A stretch of 32,729 nucleotides of DNA, from assembly GCF_019734195.1 (NCBI RefSeq), contig NZ_JAASHM010000038.1:1-32729 (forward strand), read 5' to 3'. Source of the stretch: Clostridium sp. K13 (GTDB lineage: Bacteria; Bacillota; Clostridia; Clostridiales; Clostridiaceae). Shown here piece by piece: positions 15,949 through 23,332 of the stretch. Positions within the stretch are counted from its first letter, which is position 1, and each line of letters begins with the position of its first letter. The notes under the pieces are model-generated. The model was not told the origin of the DNA. It searched no databases and was given only the letters and a program-made list of their open reading frames with translations. The position numbers and the translations under genes are program-made.

Positions 15949-16068
15949 ATGGTTGAGGATTTAAAAGTTGTAGAAATGAATGAGGAATTAAAAGAGAATA
16001 CTGAGAAAGTAAAAGAATCTGAAAAAGAAGCCATACTTAAAGAGTATGAAGATACATTAGGGTATTAG
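15949..16068 (+). CDS. Small Glu/Lys-rich peptide (39 residues)
   Basis: A 39-codon gene of unknown function. The peptide begins MVEDLKVVEMNEELKENTEK and ends in EYEDTLGY. It is dominated by Glu and Lys, has no Cys or hydrophobic segment, and should be a single charged amphipathic helix with a short aromatic tail. The case for a real gene is strong despite its size: a perfect gggagg seven bases before the ATG, an extended -10 promoter 52 bases upstream, and a terminator about 100 bases downstream (16169-16213). It could be a regulatory or scaffold peptide; nothing in the sequence specifies a partner. Standard gene finders would often miss it. Confidence 0.6.
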   Translation: MVEDLKVVEMNEELKENTEKVKESEKEAILKEYEDTLGY

Positions 16069-16168
16069 AGAATTGAGATTATAAACATATAAGGGCTGAT
16101 GGGTAAGGTTTCTTATAGTTTATCTATGGTATTAGGGTAAAAAACAATTATGGTATAAGAGGGTATAA

Positions 16169-16213
16169 AATAAGGCAGTAAATAGGACAAGCTATTTATT
16201 GCCTTATTTTTTT
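16169..16213 (+). terminator. Terminator after the small peptide gene
   Basis: A 17-bp stem, aataaggcagtaaatag (16168-16184) with ctatttattgccttatt (16192-16208), has one G-U pair and runs into T8. The 100 bases between the peptide stop and this hairpin hold no gene that I can see. Confidence 0.9.
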
Positions 16214-16317
16214 CTTGAATTAAATAATATTATTCCGTAAAATACCAATTAGATGCATTTATTTAATTAATAGTTTTAAAAATGTTATATATGAACTTAC
16301 TTTAGGAGGATTTGAAA

Positions 16318-16797
16318 ATGCAAATGAAAATGAAAAAGGAAATTAGTATTAATAAGGTAAAAAAGGATGCAGAGGATTTATTTAGAGGGGGATTTTTCTG
16401 TTCAGAAGCTGTAATGAGTAGTATTAGAAGTAATTTTGAATTAGATATTCCTGAAATTGTTATTGCAATGGCATCAGGATTTCCAGTTGGGATAGGAAGA
16501 TCTAAGTGTTTATGTGGAGCTGTTTCTGGAGGGGTAATGGCATTAGGGTTATTCTTTGGAAGAACAACACAAAATGATCCTAAAGTAGAAAAAAACTTAG
16601 AGGTAGCAAAGGAGTTACATGATTATTTTAAGGTAGCTAATGGAAAGAATGCTTTATGTTATCGTATATTAACTAAGGAATTTGATATGGGACAAGGAGA
16701 ACATAAAGAACAGTGTATTCATTTTACAGGATTAGTTGCAGAAAAGGTAGCAGAAATAGTAGTTAGAGAGTTTGATTTGAAAAATATAGATAAATAA
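16318..16797 (+). CDS. C_GCAxxG_C_C family redox protein
   Basis: A 159-residue soluble protein of the C_GCAxxG_C_C family (some members are selenoproteins; here all are Cys). The family cysteines are present: C28 (GGFFCSEAV), C64 and C66 in RSKCLCGAVSGGVMALG, C114 (CYRILTKEF) and C133 (EQCIHFTG). Members are thought to be redox-active, possibly metal- or cluster-binding, but no reaction is proven. A TTG at 16312 overlaps the spacer; the ATG at 16318 sits seven bases after aggagga and is preferred. The next gene, a VOC protein, begins 16 bases after the stop, so the two form an operon. Confidence 0.85.
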   Translation: MQMKMKKEISINKVKKDAEDLFRGGFFCSEAVMSSIRSNFELDIPEIVIAMASGFPVGIGRSKCLCGAVSGGVMALGLFFGRTTQNDPKVEKNLEVAKELHDYFKVANGKNALCYRILTKEFDMGQGEHKEQCIHFTGLVAEKVAEIVVREFDLKNIDK

Positions 16798-16813
16798 ATA
16801 TAAGGAGAATGTT

Positions 16814-17197
16814 ATGAAAATAAATAAGATACATCATGTAGCAATAATTTGTTCAAATTATAATATATCAAAAAGGTTTTATACTGAAATTTTAGGTCTT
16901 AATGTAATTAGAGAGGTTTATAGAGAAGAGAGAGAATCTTACAAGTTAGATTTAGAACTTGGTGATAGTCAGATAGAATTATTTTCATTTAAAAATTCTC
17001 CAGAAAGAGTAAGCTATCCTGAAGCAAGAGGACTTAGACATCTTGCCTTTGAAGTAGATGATATTGAAGAAGCTGTTAGTTATTTGGAAAAAAATGGGGT
17101 AAAATGTGAACCTATAAGAATAGATGAATTTACATTAAGAAAATTTACTTTCTTTGAGGATCCAGATAAGTTACCTCTTGAATTATATGAGAAATAG
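16814..17197 (+). CDS. VOC family protein (YaeR/SMU1112c-like glyoxalase fold)
   Basis: A 127-residue vicinal-oxygen-chelate protein made of two beta-alpha-beta-beta-beta units. It matches the YaeR/glyoxalase-I-like subgroup: IHHVAIICSNYNISKRFYTEILGLNVI at the start, LELGDSQIELFSF in the middle, GLRHLAFEVDDIEEAVSYLEKNGV, and FFEDPDKLPLELYE at the end. The putative metal ligands are an N-terminal His (position 7 or 8), the Glu of QIELF, the His of GLRHLAF and the terminal Glu of LELYE. True lactoylglutathione lyase activity is unlikely, since clostridia lack glutathione. The ATG has aaggaga upstream. It is second in an operon with the C_GCAxxG_C_C gene. Confidence 0.88.
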   Translation: MKINKIHHVAIICSNYNISKRFYTEILGLNVIREVYREERESYKLDLELGDSQIELFSFKNSPERVSYPEARGLRHLAFEVDDIEEAVSYLEKNGVKCEPIRIDEFTLRKFTFFEDPDKLPLELYEK

Positions 17198-17406
17198 TAG
17201 GTAATATTATACTTTAAATGATTTTAATAATTTTATTAATTTTTTTAATAAAAATAAGCCTTTATGAACCTATATTATATACATGACTACCTGCGTTGGA
17301 TTAAATTACTAAAAATGTATTGCAAGATTCGACAAGGTATTTTAAAGATGTTTTGTATAATTAACTTGTAAGAACTTAAAGCCACATTTTTATTAGGGGG
17401 ATGGTC

Positions 17407-17697
17407 ATGAGTACACAGGAAAAGTTAGTTGAGTTAGCAGAAGAGTCAGTAGGAATAATTAAGGAAGTAATTAATAGGGTGGAAGAAGAAAGTCAAATAG
17501 CTAATGTAAATTATAATAAGTGTGGGGATACTATAATTTTTACATTAAAAAATGATAAAACTATTGAGTATAGTTTAAGTGAACTGGGGTATATTTTCAA
17601 AGATGATTTAGAAGGACTTGAGATTTTTTCAGTTAATAAATTTAAAGAGTTTTATTTAAGACTTGAAGAGATTCAATTAAAAACTGAACTTTTATAG
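17407..17697 (+). CDS. Small hypothetical protein
   Basis: A 96-residue acidic soluble protein that I do not recognise. The N-terminal 30 residues form a helix (TQEKLVELAEESVGIIKEVI), followed by a two-stranded segment (NYNKCGDTIIFTLKNDKTIEYSLSEL) and a C-terminal helix (FKEFYLRLEEIQLKTELL). aggggg lies immediately before the ATG at 17401 and six bases before the in-frame ATG at 17407, so the latter is the likely start. It is monocistronic and ends in a terminator shared with the convergent lipoprotein gene. The preceding 200 bases hold a TATAAT (17356-17361) but no matching -35. Confidence 0.6.
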   Translation: MSTQEKLVELAEESVGIIKEVINRVEEESQIANVNYNKCGDTIIFTLKNDKTIEYSLSELGYIFKDDLEGLEIFSVNKFKEFYLRLEEIQLKTELL

Positions 17698-17738
17698 GGG
17701 AAGAACGGATTATTTTATAATTAAATTAAATTAAATTT

Positions 17739-17812
17739 AAGCTGGTACATAAGTAAAATACTTAAATGGAAAATGTATTTTATTTAGAAAGGGATGTACC
17801 AGCTTTTTTTTT
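17739..17812 (+). terminator. Terminator between convergent genes
   Basis: aagctggtacat (17739-17750) pairs with atgtaccagctt (17794-17805). A second inner stem pairs aagtaaaatac with gtattttattt. A T9 tract at 17804-17812 abuts the stop codon of the minus-strand lipoprotein gene. Confidence 0.9.
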
Positions 17813-18902
17813 ATTCTAATGGTTTTAAATAATCTTTAATATTCTCATAATTAACAGTAAAGTATTCATTGTCTTGAAGTAGAATATGATTTCCACTATA
17901 AGGTTGACTGTCTATTAGAAGAATAAAATTGTTAACATCATAATTATAGCAGTAGGTATACATTATACTATCTAAAATACCAGCTTCAGCACCACTTCCT
18001 AGATTTTTTATAGCATTGTAATAGTCACTAGATAGATCTACAGTCAATAAGTCATTAGTTTTATCTAGTTTTGCACTTTTAACATAAAGGCTTTGTGGTA
18101 AAATTGATATTCCAGGTTTAACTTCCTTTTTCAGCTCTTCTGTAAGTGGTGAAATTAAAGAATTATCCTTTACTGAAAGTACAGTATCTTTATAGTAATA
18201 ACAATTATCAGCACAATGATAATAAAAAAGTCTACAATTTTTATTAACTATAGTATCTTTAGAGGTGTTTTTATCAATACCTTCTTTAACATATTCTTCA
18301 GCAAAAGAATAATCAACATTAAAATATCCTTCTGGTAAATCTCCACGTAAACATGTATAAAGTTCATCACCAAAATAAATAGATACTTTATTTACTCCTA
18401 AATTATAGGCATAGGTGCAAATTAATGAGGACAGTAATCCAGATTCTGTAGCAGTTCCAAGTGTCATATATTTAGTATAATCATCAGAAAATACAACTTC
18501 TAATACATCAGTACTCATGTCTATTGTTGCAGATTTTATTGAAACTTTTTTTGTCAGTGTTAAAAAATCATCATTATGATTGGTATTTTGAAGTTCATTT
18601 GTTAATGCTTTAATAATTGCACCATCTTCCACTTGAATAGTTGTATCTATATACTTTAATTTTAATGCATTAGAGTCAAAAAAGAATATTCTACAGTTTC
18701 TATCTTGTATATTTAAAGAGTTATTATTTTTATTATCATCACCAGTGTTATTATTTTCATCTTGTGATTTATCTGATGATTCATCGCTAGTTTTATTAGA
18801 ATTTTCATCTTCAGTTGTTATTTCATTATTTGCATTTGTACATCCTAAAAGAAAAAATGTTAACGATAGTAAAGCAAAAATTTTTAAAAGATACTTTTTC
18901 AT
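17811..18902 (-). CDS. Lipoprotein with two GerMN domains
   Basis: A 363-residue secreted lipoprotein. The signal peptide KKYLLKIFALLSLTFFLLGC has lipobox LLGC with C21 as the lipidation site. It is followed by a low-complexity Asn/Asp/Ser-rich linker (about 22-66). Two GerMN domains follow in tandem, about 70-200 and 225-355. Each opens with NCR(I/L)F(F/Y) and carries the pattern L...SIKSATID...DVLEVVFSDDYTK...G...ESGLLSSLICTYAYNLGVNKVSIYFGDELY, repeated as LYVKSAKLDKTNDLLTVDLSSDYYN...GAEAGILDSIMYTYCYNY. GerMN domains occur in B. subtilis GerM (sporulation/germination) and LpqB-type lipoproteins. The tandem copies point to an envelope or spore-related scaffold role. The start has aaaggagt upstream on the minus strand. 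Confidence 0.88.
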   Translation of the reverse strand: MKKYLLKIFALLSLTFFLLGCTNANNEITTEDENSNKTSDESSDKSQDENNNTGDDNKNNNSLNIQDRNCRIFFFDSNALKLKYIDTTIQVEDGAIIKALTNELQNTNHNDDFLTLTKKVSIKSATIDMSTDVLEVVFSDDYTKYMTLGTATESGLLSSLICTYAYNLGVNKVSIYFGDELYTCLRGDLPEGYFNVDYSFAEEYVKEGIDKNTSKDTIVNKNCRLFYYHCADNCYYYKDTVLSVKDNSLISPLTEELKKEVKPGISILPQSLYVKSAKLDKTNDLLTVDLSSDYYNAIKNLGSGAEAGILDSIMYTYCYNYDVNNFILLIDSQPYSGNHILLQDNEYFTVNYENIKDYLKPLE

Positions 18903-19062
18903 TGCTTACTCCTTTTAATATAAACTTTGTTTTTATTATTATATGAAGGCGTGTTAATAGTTAACATTATTATGAAAAATAAATTTCCATAATATATTCT
19001 ATAAGGTAAAGGTTTAGATAGGGGAGAGAGATATTATTATTTACGTAAGAGCTTAAATTATA

Positions 19063-19071
19063 TGTTATACT
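19063..19071 (+). promoter_or_regulatory. Possible extended -10 promoter of the PHP phosphatase gene
   Basis: TGTTATACT gives TGn plus TATACT, 41 bases before the ATG. TTACGT at 19041 is a poorly spaced -35 candidate. Confidence 0.35.
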
Positions 19072-19112
19072 AAATTAACACAGTAAAATTTGTAGCAGGT
19101 AAGGAGAATAAT

Positions 19113-19907
19113 ATGTACTTAATTGATTATCACATTCATTCAAATAACTCTTTTGATAGTAAAGAAACTGTAACTTCAGTTTGTGAAGCTGCAATAGAAC
19201 AAGGGATTAATGAGATTTGTTTTACAGAGCACTTTGCAGTTAAAGAAGGAATAAAAAGCCATGGCTATATAAATATAAAGAAGTATAGTGATGAAATAAG
19301 AGAAGCTAGAGAAATTTTTAAAGACAAGCTTACAATAAAAGCTGGAATTGAAATTTGCGAGCCACATGAAAATGAAGAGGAATTACGATTAATACTTAAA
19401 AATATTCCTTTTGATTTTATATTAGGATCAGTACATAATTTTGATTATAATGTTGGACTAATTACATATATGAGTGCTAATACGAAAGAAGAAAGCTATG
19501 GAAGATATTTTAAAGAAGTAAATAAGGTTTGTACTTCACCACATATTGATGTTGTAGCTCATTTAGATTTAATGAAGAGATATGCTTTTAATACTCATGG
19601 TAATTATGATTTTAATGAGTATAAGGAAACTATAGAGGAAGTATTAAATAATATAATCAAGGCTGGTAAAGGGATTGAAGTTAATACGTCTACATTAAGA
19701 GGAGTAGTTAATGAAACTATGCCATCTATAGGTATTTTAAAAATGTATTATGATTTAGGTGGAAGAATAATAACTGTAGGATCTGATGCTCATAAGGCAG
19801 AAGATGTTGGTGCAGGAATTAGAGAAAGTATTGAAGTTTTAAAATCAATTGGATTTAAAGAAATTTATAAGTTTGAAAATAGAAAACCAATAGCCGTAGA
19901 AATTTAA
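19113..19907 (+). CDS. PHP-domain phosphatase, histidinol-phosphatase HisJ-like
   Basis: A 264-residue PHP-superfamily metallophosphoesterase. The metal-binding residues are in place: D5/H7/H9 (DYHIHS), D15, E39/H40 (FTEHF), E80 (AGIEICEP), H108 (GSVHNFD), H150 (VVAHLD) and D225/H227 (VGSDAHKAEDVG). The arrangement and length fit the HisJ/HisK-type histidinol-phosphate phosphatases of Firmicutes, which complete histidine biosynthesis. Without other his genes nearby the true substrate may be another phosphate ester, so I withhold a gene symbol. The ATG has taaggag seven to eight bases upstream. It is monocistronic with a strong terminator. Confidence 0.88.
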   Translation: MYLIDYHIHSNNSFDSKETVTSVCEAAIEQGINEICFTEHFAVKEGIKSHGYINIKKYSDEIREAREIFKDKLTIKAGIEICEPHENEEELRLILKNIPFDFILGSVHNFDYNVGLITYMSANTKEESYGRYFKEVNKVCTSPHIDVVAHLDLMKRYAFNTHGNYDFNEYKETIEEVLNNIIKAGKGIEVNTSTLRGVVNETMPSIGILKMYYDLGGRIITVGSDAHKAEDVGAGIRESIEVLKSIGFKEIYKFENRKPIAVEI

Positions 19908-19931
19908 TAAGAGTTAATATTTTAAATTTAG

Positions 19932-19974
19932 AAGTTCCTTAAGGAGTTAAACAATTCCTTAAGGAACTTTTTTT
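19932..19974 (+). terminator. Terminator after the PHP phosphatase
   Basis: A perfect 13-bp stem, agttccttaagga (19933-19945) with tccttaaggaact (19956-19968), is followed by T7. Confidence 0.93.
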
Positions 19975-20275
19975 ATTAAAGTTAATTTTTATGGTTTTAG
20001 ATAAAGAATAATTGAAAAAGTGATGGGACAATATTAAAAATAATATATTTACTGAATTTGGAAGAAAGGTGGATTTAAATAATGAATTTAGAGTTATTTA
20101 ATTAATTATGAGGTTAATTGGCTTTAAAATGACTTTGAGAAATTTACTTAAGAGGAATACAATTTAATTAAGTAATTACTTAAATAAATCTCCAAATCTT
20201 CGATTTGGATAAGATGAATTTACAACTCGGACAGTTTAGAGAGGAGTTGTTTCATAATTAAATTAAGAGGTACTT
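19975..20275 (+). promoter_or_regulatory. Gene-free leader of the ArsR/NifX operon with a 16-bp palindrome
   Basis: This 300-base stretch holds no convincing gene. TTAAGTAATTACTTAA (20168-20183) is a perfect palindrome, suitable as an operator for the ArsR-type protein downstream. Hairpins tccaaatc/gatttgga (about 20190-20209) and acaactc/gagttgt (about 20222-20250) could structure the mRNA leader. The last arm lies just before the ribosome-binding site. Confidence 0.4.
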
Positions 20276-20659
20276 ATGAAGGAGAAAGTTAAAGTTTTTA
20301 AAGCTATTGGAGATGAAACAAGATTAAAAATATTAATTTTATTATCTACTAAGAATATATGTGCAAAAGGAATTGCAAAGCATCTTGAGATTTCAGAAGC
20401 AGCAGTTTCACAGCATATAAAAGTTCTTAAAGAAGCTAATCTTATAATAGCTTATAAAAATGGATATTATGTTATGTACGAGTTAAATAATGAGGTTTTA
20501 GAGGAATCTAAAAATTTCATAGATATTCTTATTCATAAGGATGTAGATTTAATTAGTAAAAAATATAATATTAAAATTAGTGATTTTAGTACTGCTAGAT
20601 GTAAGCAGGGCTGCAAAACAATGAAGGGTTGTTGCAGAAAAAAGTTTAAGGAGGAGTAA
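20276..20659 (+). CDS. ArsR-family winged-helix regulator with C-terminal Cys cluster
   Basis: A 127-residue DNA-binding repressor of the ArsR/SmtB fold. The winged helix spans about residues 5-75 (FKAIGDETRLKILILL, GIAKHLEISEAAVSQHIKVLKEANLI, KNGYYVMYEL). The typical alpha3 CxC metal site is not present. Instead the tail holds CKQGCKTMKGCCRKK, four Cys in about 12 residues, which may bind a metal or an Fe-S cluster. The next gene overlaps functionally: its ribosome-binding site aaggagg lies in this coding region and only three bases separate stop and start. It probably controls its own operon through the palindrome at 20168-20183, which is inference. Confidence 0.88.
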   Translation: MKEKVKVFKAIGDETRLKILILLSTKNICAKGIAKHLEISEAAVSQHIKVLKEANLIIAYKNGYYVMYELNNEVLEESKNFIDILIHKDVDLISKKYNIKISDFSTARCKQGCKTMKGCCRKKFKEE

Positions 20660-20662
20660 AAA

Positions 20663-21040
20663 ATGAAAGTATGTTTTCCAGTTAAATCAAACGAAGGGTT
20701 AAATAGTGTTCCGTATAATCACTTTGGTAGTGCACCAGAGTTTGTAATTTGTGATTTAGAGTCTAATGATGTTAAATCAATAGGAAATGGTGATTTAGGC
20801 CATGAACATGGAAAATGTCAGCCTATTAAAGCTTTATCAGGTGAAGTAGTTGATGCAGTAGTTGTTGGAGGAATAGGTCAAGGTGCTATTGTAAAATTAA
20901 ATTCAATGGGGATTAAGGTTTATCAAGCAGTTGAAGGATCTATAGGTGATAATATTGATTCTTTAAATAAGGGTGAATTAAAGGAATTTGATAGTAATCA
21001 TACATGTAATCATGACGGATGTTCACACCATAATCATTAA
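20663..21040 (+). CDS. NifX/NafY-type iron-molybdenum cluster-binding family protein
   Basis: A 125-residue protein of the dinitrogenase FeMo-cofactor-binding family (NifB C-terminal/NifX domain, ribonuclease-H-like fold). Visible signatures: MKVCFPVKSNEGLNSVPYNHFGSAPEFVICD, GKCQPIKALSGEVVDAVVVGGIGQGAIVKLNSMGIKVYQA. Outside nitrogen fixers, such proteins bind Fe-S or mixed-metal clusters and often sit beside Mrp/NBP35 ATPases. Here the partner is an ArsR-type regulator. The C-terminus is rich in His and Cys (NHTCNHDGCSHHNH), a likely metal-binding tail. It is translationally coupled to the upstream gene and followed by a terminator. Confidence 0.88.
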   Translation: MKVCFPVKSNEGLNSVPYNHFGSAPEFVICDLESNDVKSIGNGDLGHEHGKCQPIKALSGEVVDAVVVGGIGQGAIVKLNSMGIKVYQAVEGSIGDNIDSLNKGELKEFDSNHTCNHDGCSHHNH

Positions 21041-21085
21041 AAAATTTTTCTAAATGAAATTGTCTCATAGAACATGTAAATAATA

Positions 21086-21136
21086 AGACTTCTTCAAGGG
21101 TAGTATGTTTTAGTATACCTGTGAAGAAGTTTTTTA
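21086..21136 (+). terminator. Terminator after the ArsR/NifX operon
   Basis: acttcttca (21088-21096) pairs with tgaagaagt (21122-21130), with further pairing inside and T6 after the stem. Confidence 0.85.
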
Positions 21137-21207
21137 TTTGCAAACCTTTAACTTAAATTGGAAACGTAGTAAAATATATAATAAAAAATATAATTAATGA
21201 GGGTAAG

Positions 21208-21900
21208 ATGAGTGAGGAATTTAAAGAGACAAAAGTTTATACAAAAGTAATAAATGATATTAAGGAAAAAATATTAAGTGGTGAATTAAAAAATGGAGAT
21301 AGATTACCATCAGAAAGAGAAATGGCAGAAAGGTTAGATGTTTCGAGAACATCAATACGAGAAGCAATTAGAACTCTTGAAATTATGGGGTTAATTGAAA
21401 GTAAAAGAGGTTCTGGTAATTATATAACTAATAGCTTTGGAAATTCACTTTTTGAGCCATTATCAATAATGTTTATGCTGCAAGAGTATTCAACAGGTGA
21501 TATTCATGAATTAAGAGAAACTCTTGAAATTGAATGCTGTAGAATGGCAAGCAGATTAATTTCTTATGAAGATATTAAGTTGTTAAAAGAAATTATTGAT
21601 GATATGGATAAAACTTATGATGAGGATAAAAGTTTATTATTAGATATTAGATTTCATAATATAATTGTTAAATCTTCTAATAATCCTTTAATAATCAATG
21701 TTCTTAAGGCTATATCTCAACTTATGGACAAGTTTATTAAAGAATCTAGAAAGATTATACTTTGTGAAGAGAACAACAGAAAAATTTTGTTAAATAGTCA
21801 TAAGGAAATAGTATTATCACTTGAAGAAAGAAATGAAAGTAGAGCTATAATTTCAATGAAAAATCATTTTGATATAATTAAAAGAGCTTATGAAATTTAA
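21208..21900 (+). CDS. FadR-subfamily GntR regulator (LldR/PdhR-like)
   Basis: A 230-residue transcription regulator. The N-terminal GntR winged helix (about 8-75) reads VYTKVINDIKEKILSGELKNGDRLPSEREMAERLDVSRTSIREAIRTLEIMGLIESKRGSGNYI. The C-terminal all-helical FCD domain (about 95-225) carries the metal/ligand pattern D..FH..I...S.N (LDIRFHNIIVKSSNNPL) and NSHKEIVLSLEERNE. LldR and PdhR of this subfamily respond to lactate or pyruvate. Immediately downstream lie lrgAB and a lactate dehydrogenase/Etf set, with two operators matching the LldR/PdhR consensus. It is therefore very probably the local lactate or pyruvate sensor. The start has gagggt four bases upstream. Confidence 0.9.
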   Translation: MSEEFKETKVYTKVINDIKEKILSGELKNGDRLPSEREMAERLDVSRTSIREAIRTLEIMGLIESKRGSGNYITNSFGNSLFEPLSIMFMLQEYSTGDIHELRETLEIECCRMASRLISYEDIKLLKEIIDDMDKTYDEDKSLLLDIRFHNIIVKSSNNPLIINVLKAISQLMDKFIKESRKIILCEENNRKILLNSHKEIVLSLEERNESRAIISMKNHFDIIKRAYEI

Positions 21901-21910
21901 GGTAAGAATT

Positions 21911-22057
21911 AATAGTGAAAAGTGAAGAGTGAAGAGTTAAGGGTGAAGCTGCTAAGGCAGTTTCTGGGGATATATATTTTTTAATTCAGCTAGGCTGAAT
22001 TATTTCCTTAACTTTTCACTCTTACTTTTTCATTCTTCACTTAATAACTTTTCATTT
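21911..22057. repeat. Palindromic intergenic repeat (REP/MITE-like)
   Basis: A gene-free block between the regulator and lrgA. The left arm, rich in gtgaaaagtgaagagtgaag and ending gagttaagg (21914-21942), is roughly complementary to the right arm ccttaacttttcactctta...attcttcactt (22006-22042). Between them are two smaller hairpins: ctgctaaggcag (about 21949-21960) and aattcagc/gctgaatt (21983-22001). Simple purine-rich gtgaaga units on one arm and their complement on the other are typical of dispersed non-coding elements. It may also terminate the regulator transcript, as T7 follows. Confidence 0.6.
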
Positions 22058-22112
22058 TTTTATAAAAGCTTTTTTATGCATAAAAACGTTTACGTTAATT
22101 AAATAACAATTA

Positions 22113-22141
22113 TTTACAAATGAAAAGTGTAGATTTATAAT
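22113..22141 (+). promoter_or_regulatory. Promoter of lrgAB
   Basis: TTTACA (22113-22118) and TATAAT (22136-22141) are 17 bases apart. The operator begins seven bases after the -10, over the expected transcription start. Confidence 0.75.
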
Positions 22142-22147
22142 ATAGAT

Positions 22148-22164
22148 AATTGGTAATACCAATT
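22148..22164. promoter_or_regulatory. LldR/PdhR-type operator O1
   Basis: AATTGGTAATACCAATT is a perfect 17-bp palindrome around one central base and fits AATTGGTNNNACCAATT, the site of FadR-subfamily lactate/pyruvate regulators. It lies over the transcription start of lrgAB, so binding should repress. Confidence 0.85.
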
Positions 22165-22189
22165 TAAGGAAAATAAGTGGGAGGATAAG

Positions 22190-22597
22190 ATGAATATTCT
22201 TAAGCAATGGATTTTAGTTTTAATGGTTTATTTCTTAGGGGAAATTGTTTCAAAAGGCTTATCATTACCTATACCAGGCAATATTATGGGAATGATATTT
22301 CTATTTCTTTTCTTAGTTACAGGTATTATTAAATTAGAAAAAATAGAAAATGCAGCAAAATCTATATTAGATAATTTAGCATTTCTATTTATTCCGGCAG
22401 GTGTAGGGCTTATGAATTACTTTGGAATAATAAGTAATTATGTTGCTCAAATACTATTTATAGTTGTATTAACTACTTTTATCGTCATGTCATCTACAGG
22501 CTTAACAGTTCAGTTCGTTTCAAAAAGAATGGAAGCTACTTCTGCTAAGAAGAATAAAAATAAAGAAGCTACAGTTTCTTTAGAAAGGGTTGAATAG
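22190..22597 (+). CDS. lrgA: LrgA/CidA family membrane protein
   Basis: A 135-residue integral membrane protein with four hydrophobic segments (about 5-27, 32-50, 62-82, 86-110) and a charged tail (KKNKNKE). Family signatures: the first segment followed by LSLPIPGNIMGMIFLFLFL, and NLAFLFIPAGVGLMNYFG. LrgA pairs with LrgB. The pair was first called holin/antiholin-like, but in B. subtilis (PftAB) and streptococci it transports pyruvate. Here it stands between a lactate-type regulator and a lactate dehydrogenase, which favours a carboxylate-transport role. ggagg precedes the ATG. The lrgB ATG follows its stop by one base. Confidence 0.93.
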   Translation: MNILKQWILVLMVYFLGEIVSKGLSLPIPGNIMGMIFLFLFLVTGIIKLEKIENAAKSILDNLAFLFIPAGVGLMNYFGIISNYVAQILFIVVLTTFIVMSSTGLTVQFVSKRMEATSAKKNKNKEATVSLERVE

Positions 22598-22598
22598 T

Positions 22599-23300
22599 AT
22601 GGATATTTTTACTTCTAATATGTTTTTTGGAATTTTTATATCACTAGTTGCATATGAAATTGGACAAATTCTTTATAAAAAAACAAAACTACCAATATTT
22701 AATCCGCTTTTAATAGGAATAATTTTAGTAATTGCATTTTTAAAAATATTTAATGTAGATTTTGAAATATATAATAAGGGTGGACAATTTATAAATATGT
22801 TTTTAGGCCCAGCAACAGTAATATTAGCAGTTCCACTTTATAAACAATTATCATTACTTAAGAAGAATTTCATACCTATTATTATTGGCATAACAATAGG
22901 ATGTTTTGTAAGTGTTTTATCTATAATTTTATTAGCAAAAATATTTAATTTAAATAATGATCTTATTATTTCTTTATTACCAAAGTCAGTAACTACACCT
23001 ATAGGTATTGAAATTTCAAATAGCCTTGGAGGGATAACGGGAGTAACTGTGTTAGCTGTTGTTATTACGGGAATAACAGGAGCAATTATTGCACCAATAG
23101 TATGTAAAATATGTAGAATAACTGATCCAGTTGCAAGAGGAATTGGCATAGGAACTGCTTCTCATGCTGTAGGAACTTCTAAAGCCTTGGAAATAGGAGA
23201 AACAGAAGGTGCTATGAGTTCATTATCAATAGGAATTGCAGGTCTTATTACAGTTGTAATTGCACCTTTATGTTTTAGTATTGTAAGTAAATTGTTTTAA
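22599..23300 (+). CDS. lrgB: LrgB/CidB family membrane protein
   Basis: A 233-residue polytopic membrane protein, the partner of LrgA. Recognisable stretches are PIFNPLLIGIILVIAFL, GPATVILAVPLYKQLSLLKKNF, LLPKSVTTPIGIEISNSLGGITGVTVLAVVITGITGA and GTASHAVGTSKALEIGETEGAMSSLSIGIAGL, all typical of LrgB/PftB. Some seven membrane spans are visible. The TTG at 22590 overlaps lrgA; the ATG at 22599 with aaaggg nine bases upstream is more likely. The two form the presumed pyruvate/lactate-type carrier of this locus; no LctP-type lactate permease is present. 121 bases with a second operator separate it from etfB. Confidence 0.94.
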   Translation: MDIFTSNMFFGIFISLVAYEIGQILYKKTKLPIFNPLLIGIILVIAFLKIFNVDFEIYNKGGQFINMFLGPATVILAVPLYKQLSLLKKNFIPIIIGITIGCFVSVLSIILLAKIFNLNNDLIISLLPKSVTTPIGIEISNSLGGITGVTVLAVVITGITGAIIAPIVCKICRITDPVARGIGIGTASHAVGTSKALEIGETEGAMSSLSIGIAGLITVVIAPLCFSIVSKLF

Positions 23301-23319
23301 TTAATAATTTAGTTATAAA
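23292..23319 (+). promoter_or_regulatory. Possible promoter of etfB-etfA-lctD
   Basis: TTGTTT (23292-23297) and TATAAA (23314-23319) are 16 bases apart, just before operator O2. The match is modest; the operator makes a promoter here likely even if these exact boxes are wrong. Confidence 0.4.
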
Positions 23320-23332
23320 GTTATTTGCAAAG

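Noticed and set aside
17320..17361. TTGCAA...TATAAT as a promoter of the small gene at 17407
   Set aside because: The boxes are 30 bases apart, far too long even for MerR-type spacing.
21064..21136. Coding potential opposite the ArsR/NifX terminator
   Set aside because: The minus-strand frame runs through the terminator hairpin and has no ribosome-binding site.
22838..23149. Minus-strand open frame opposite lrgB
   Set aside because: Overlaps a strongly supported gene, has no translation signal and mirrors its hydrophobic codons.
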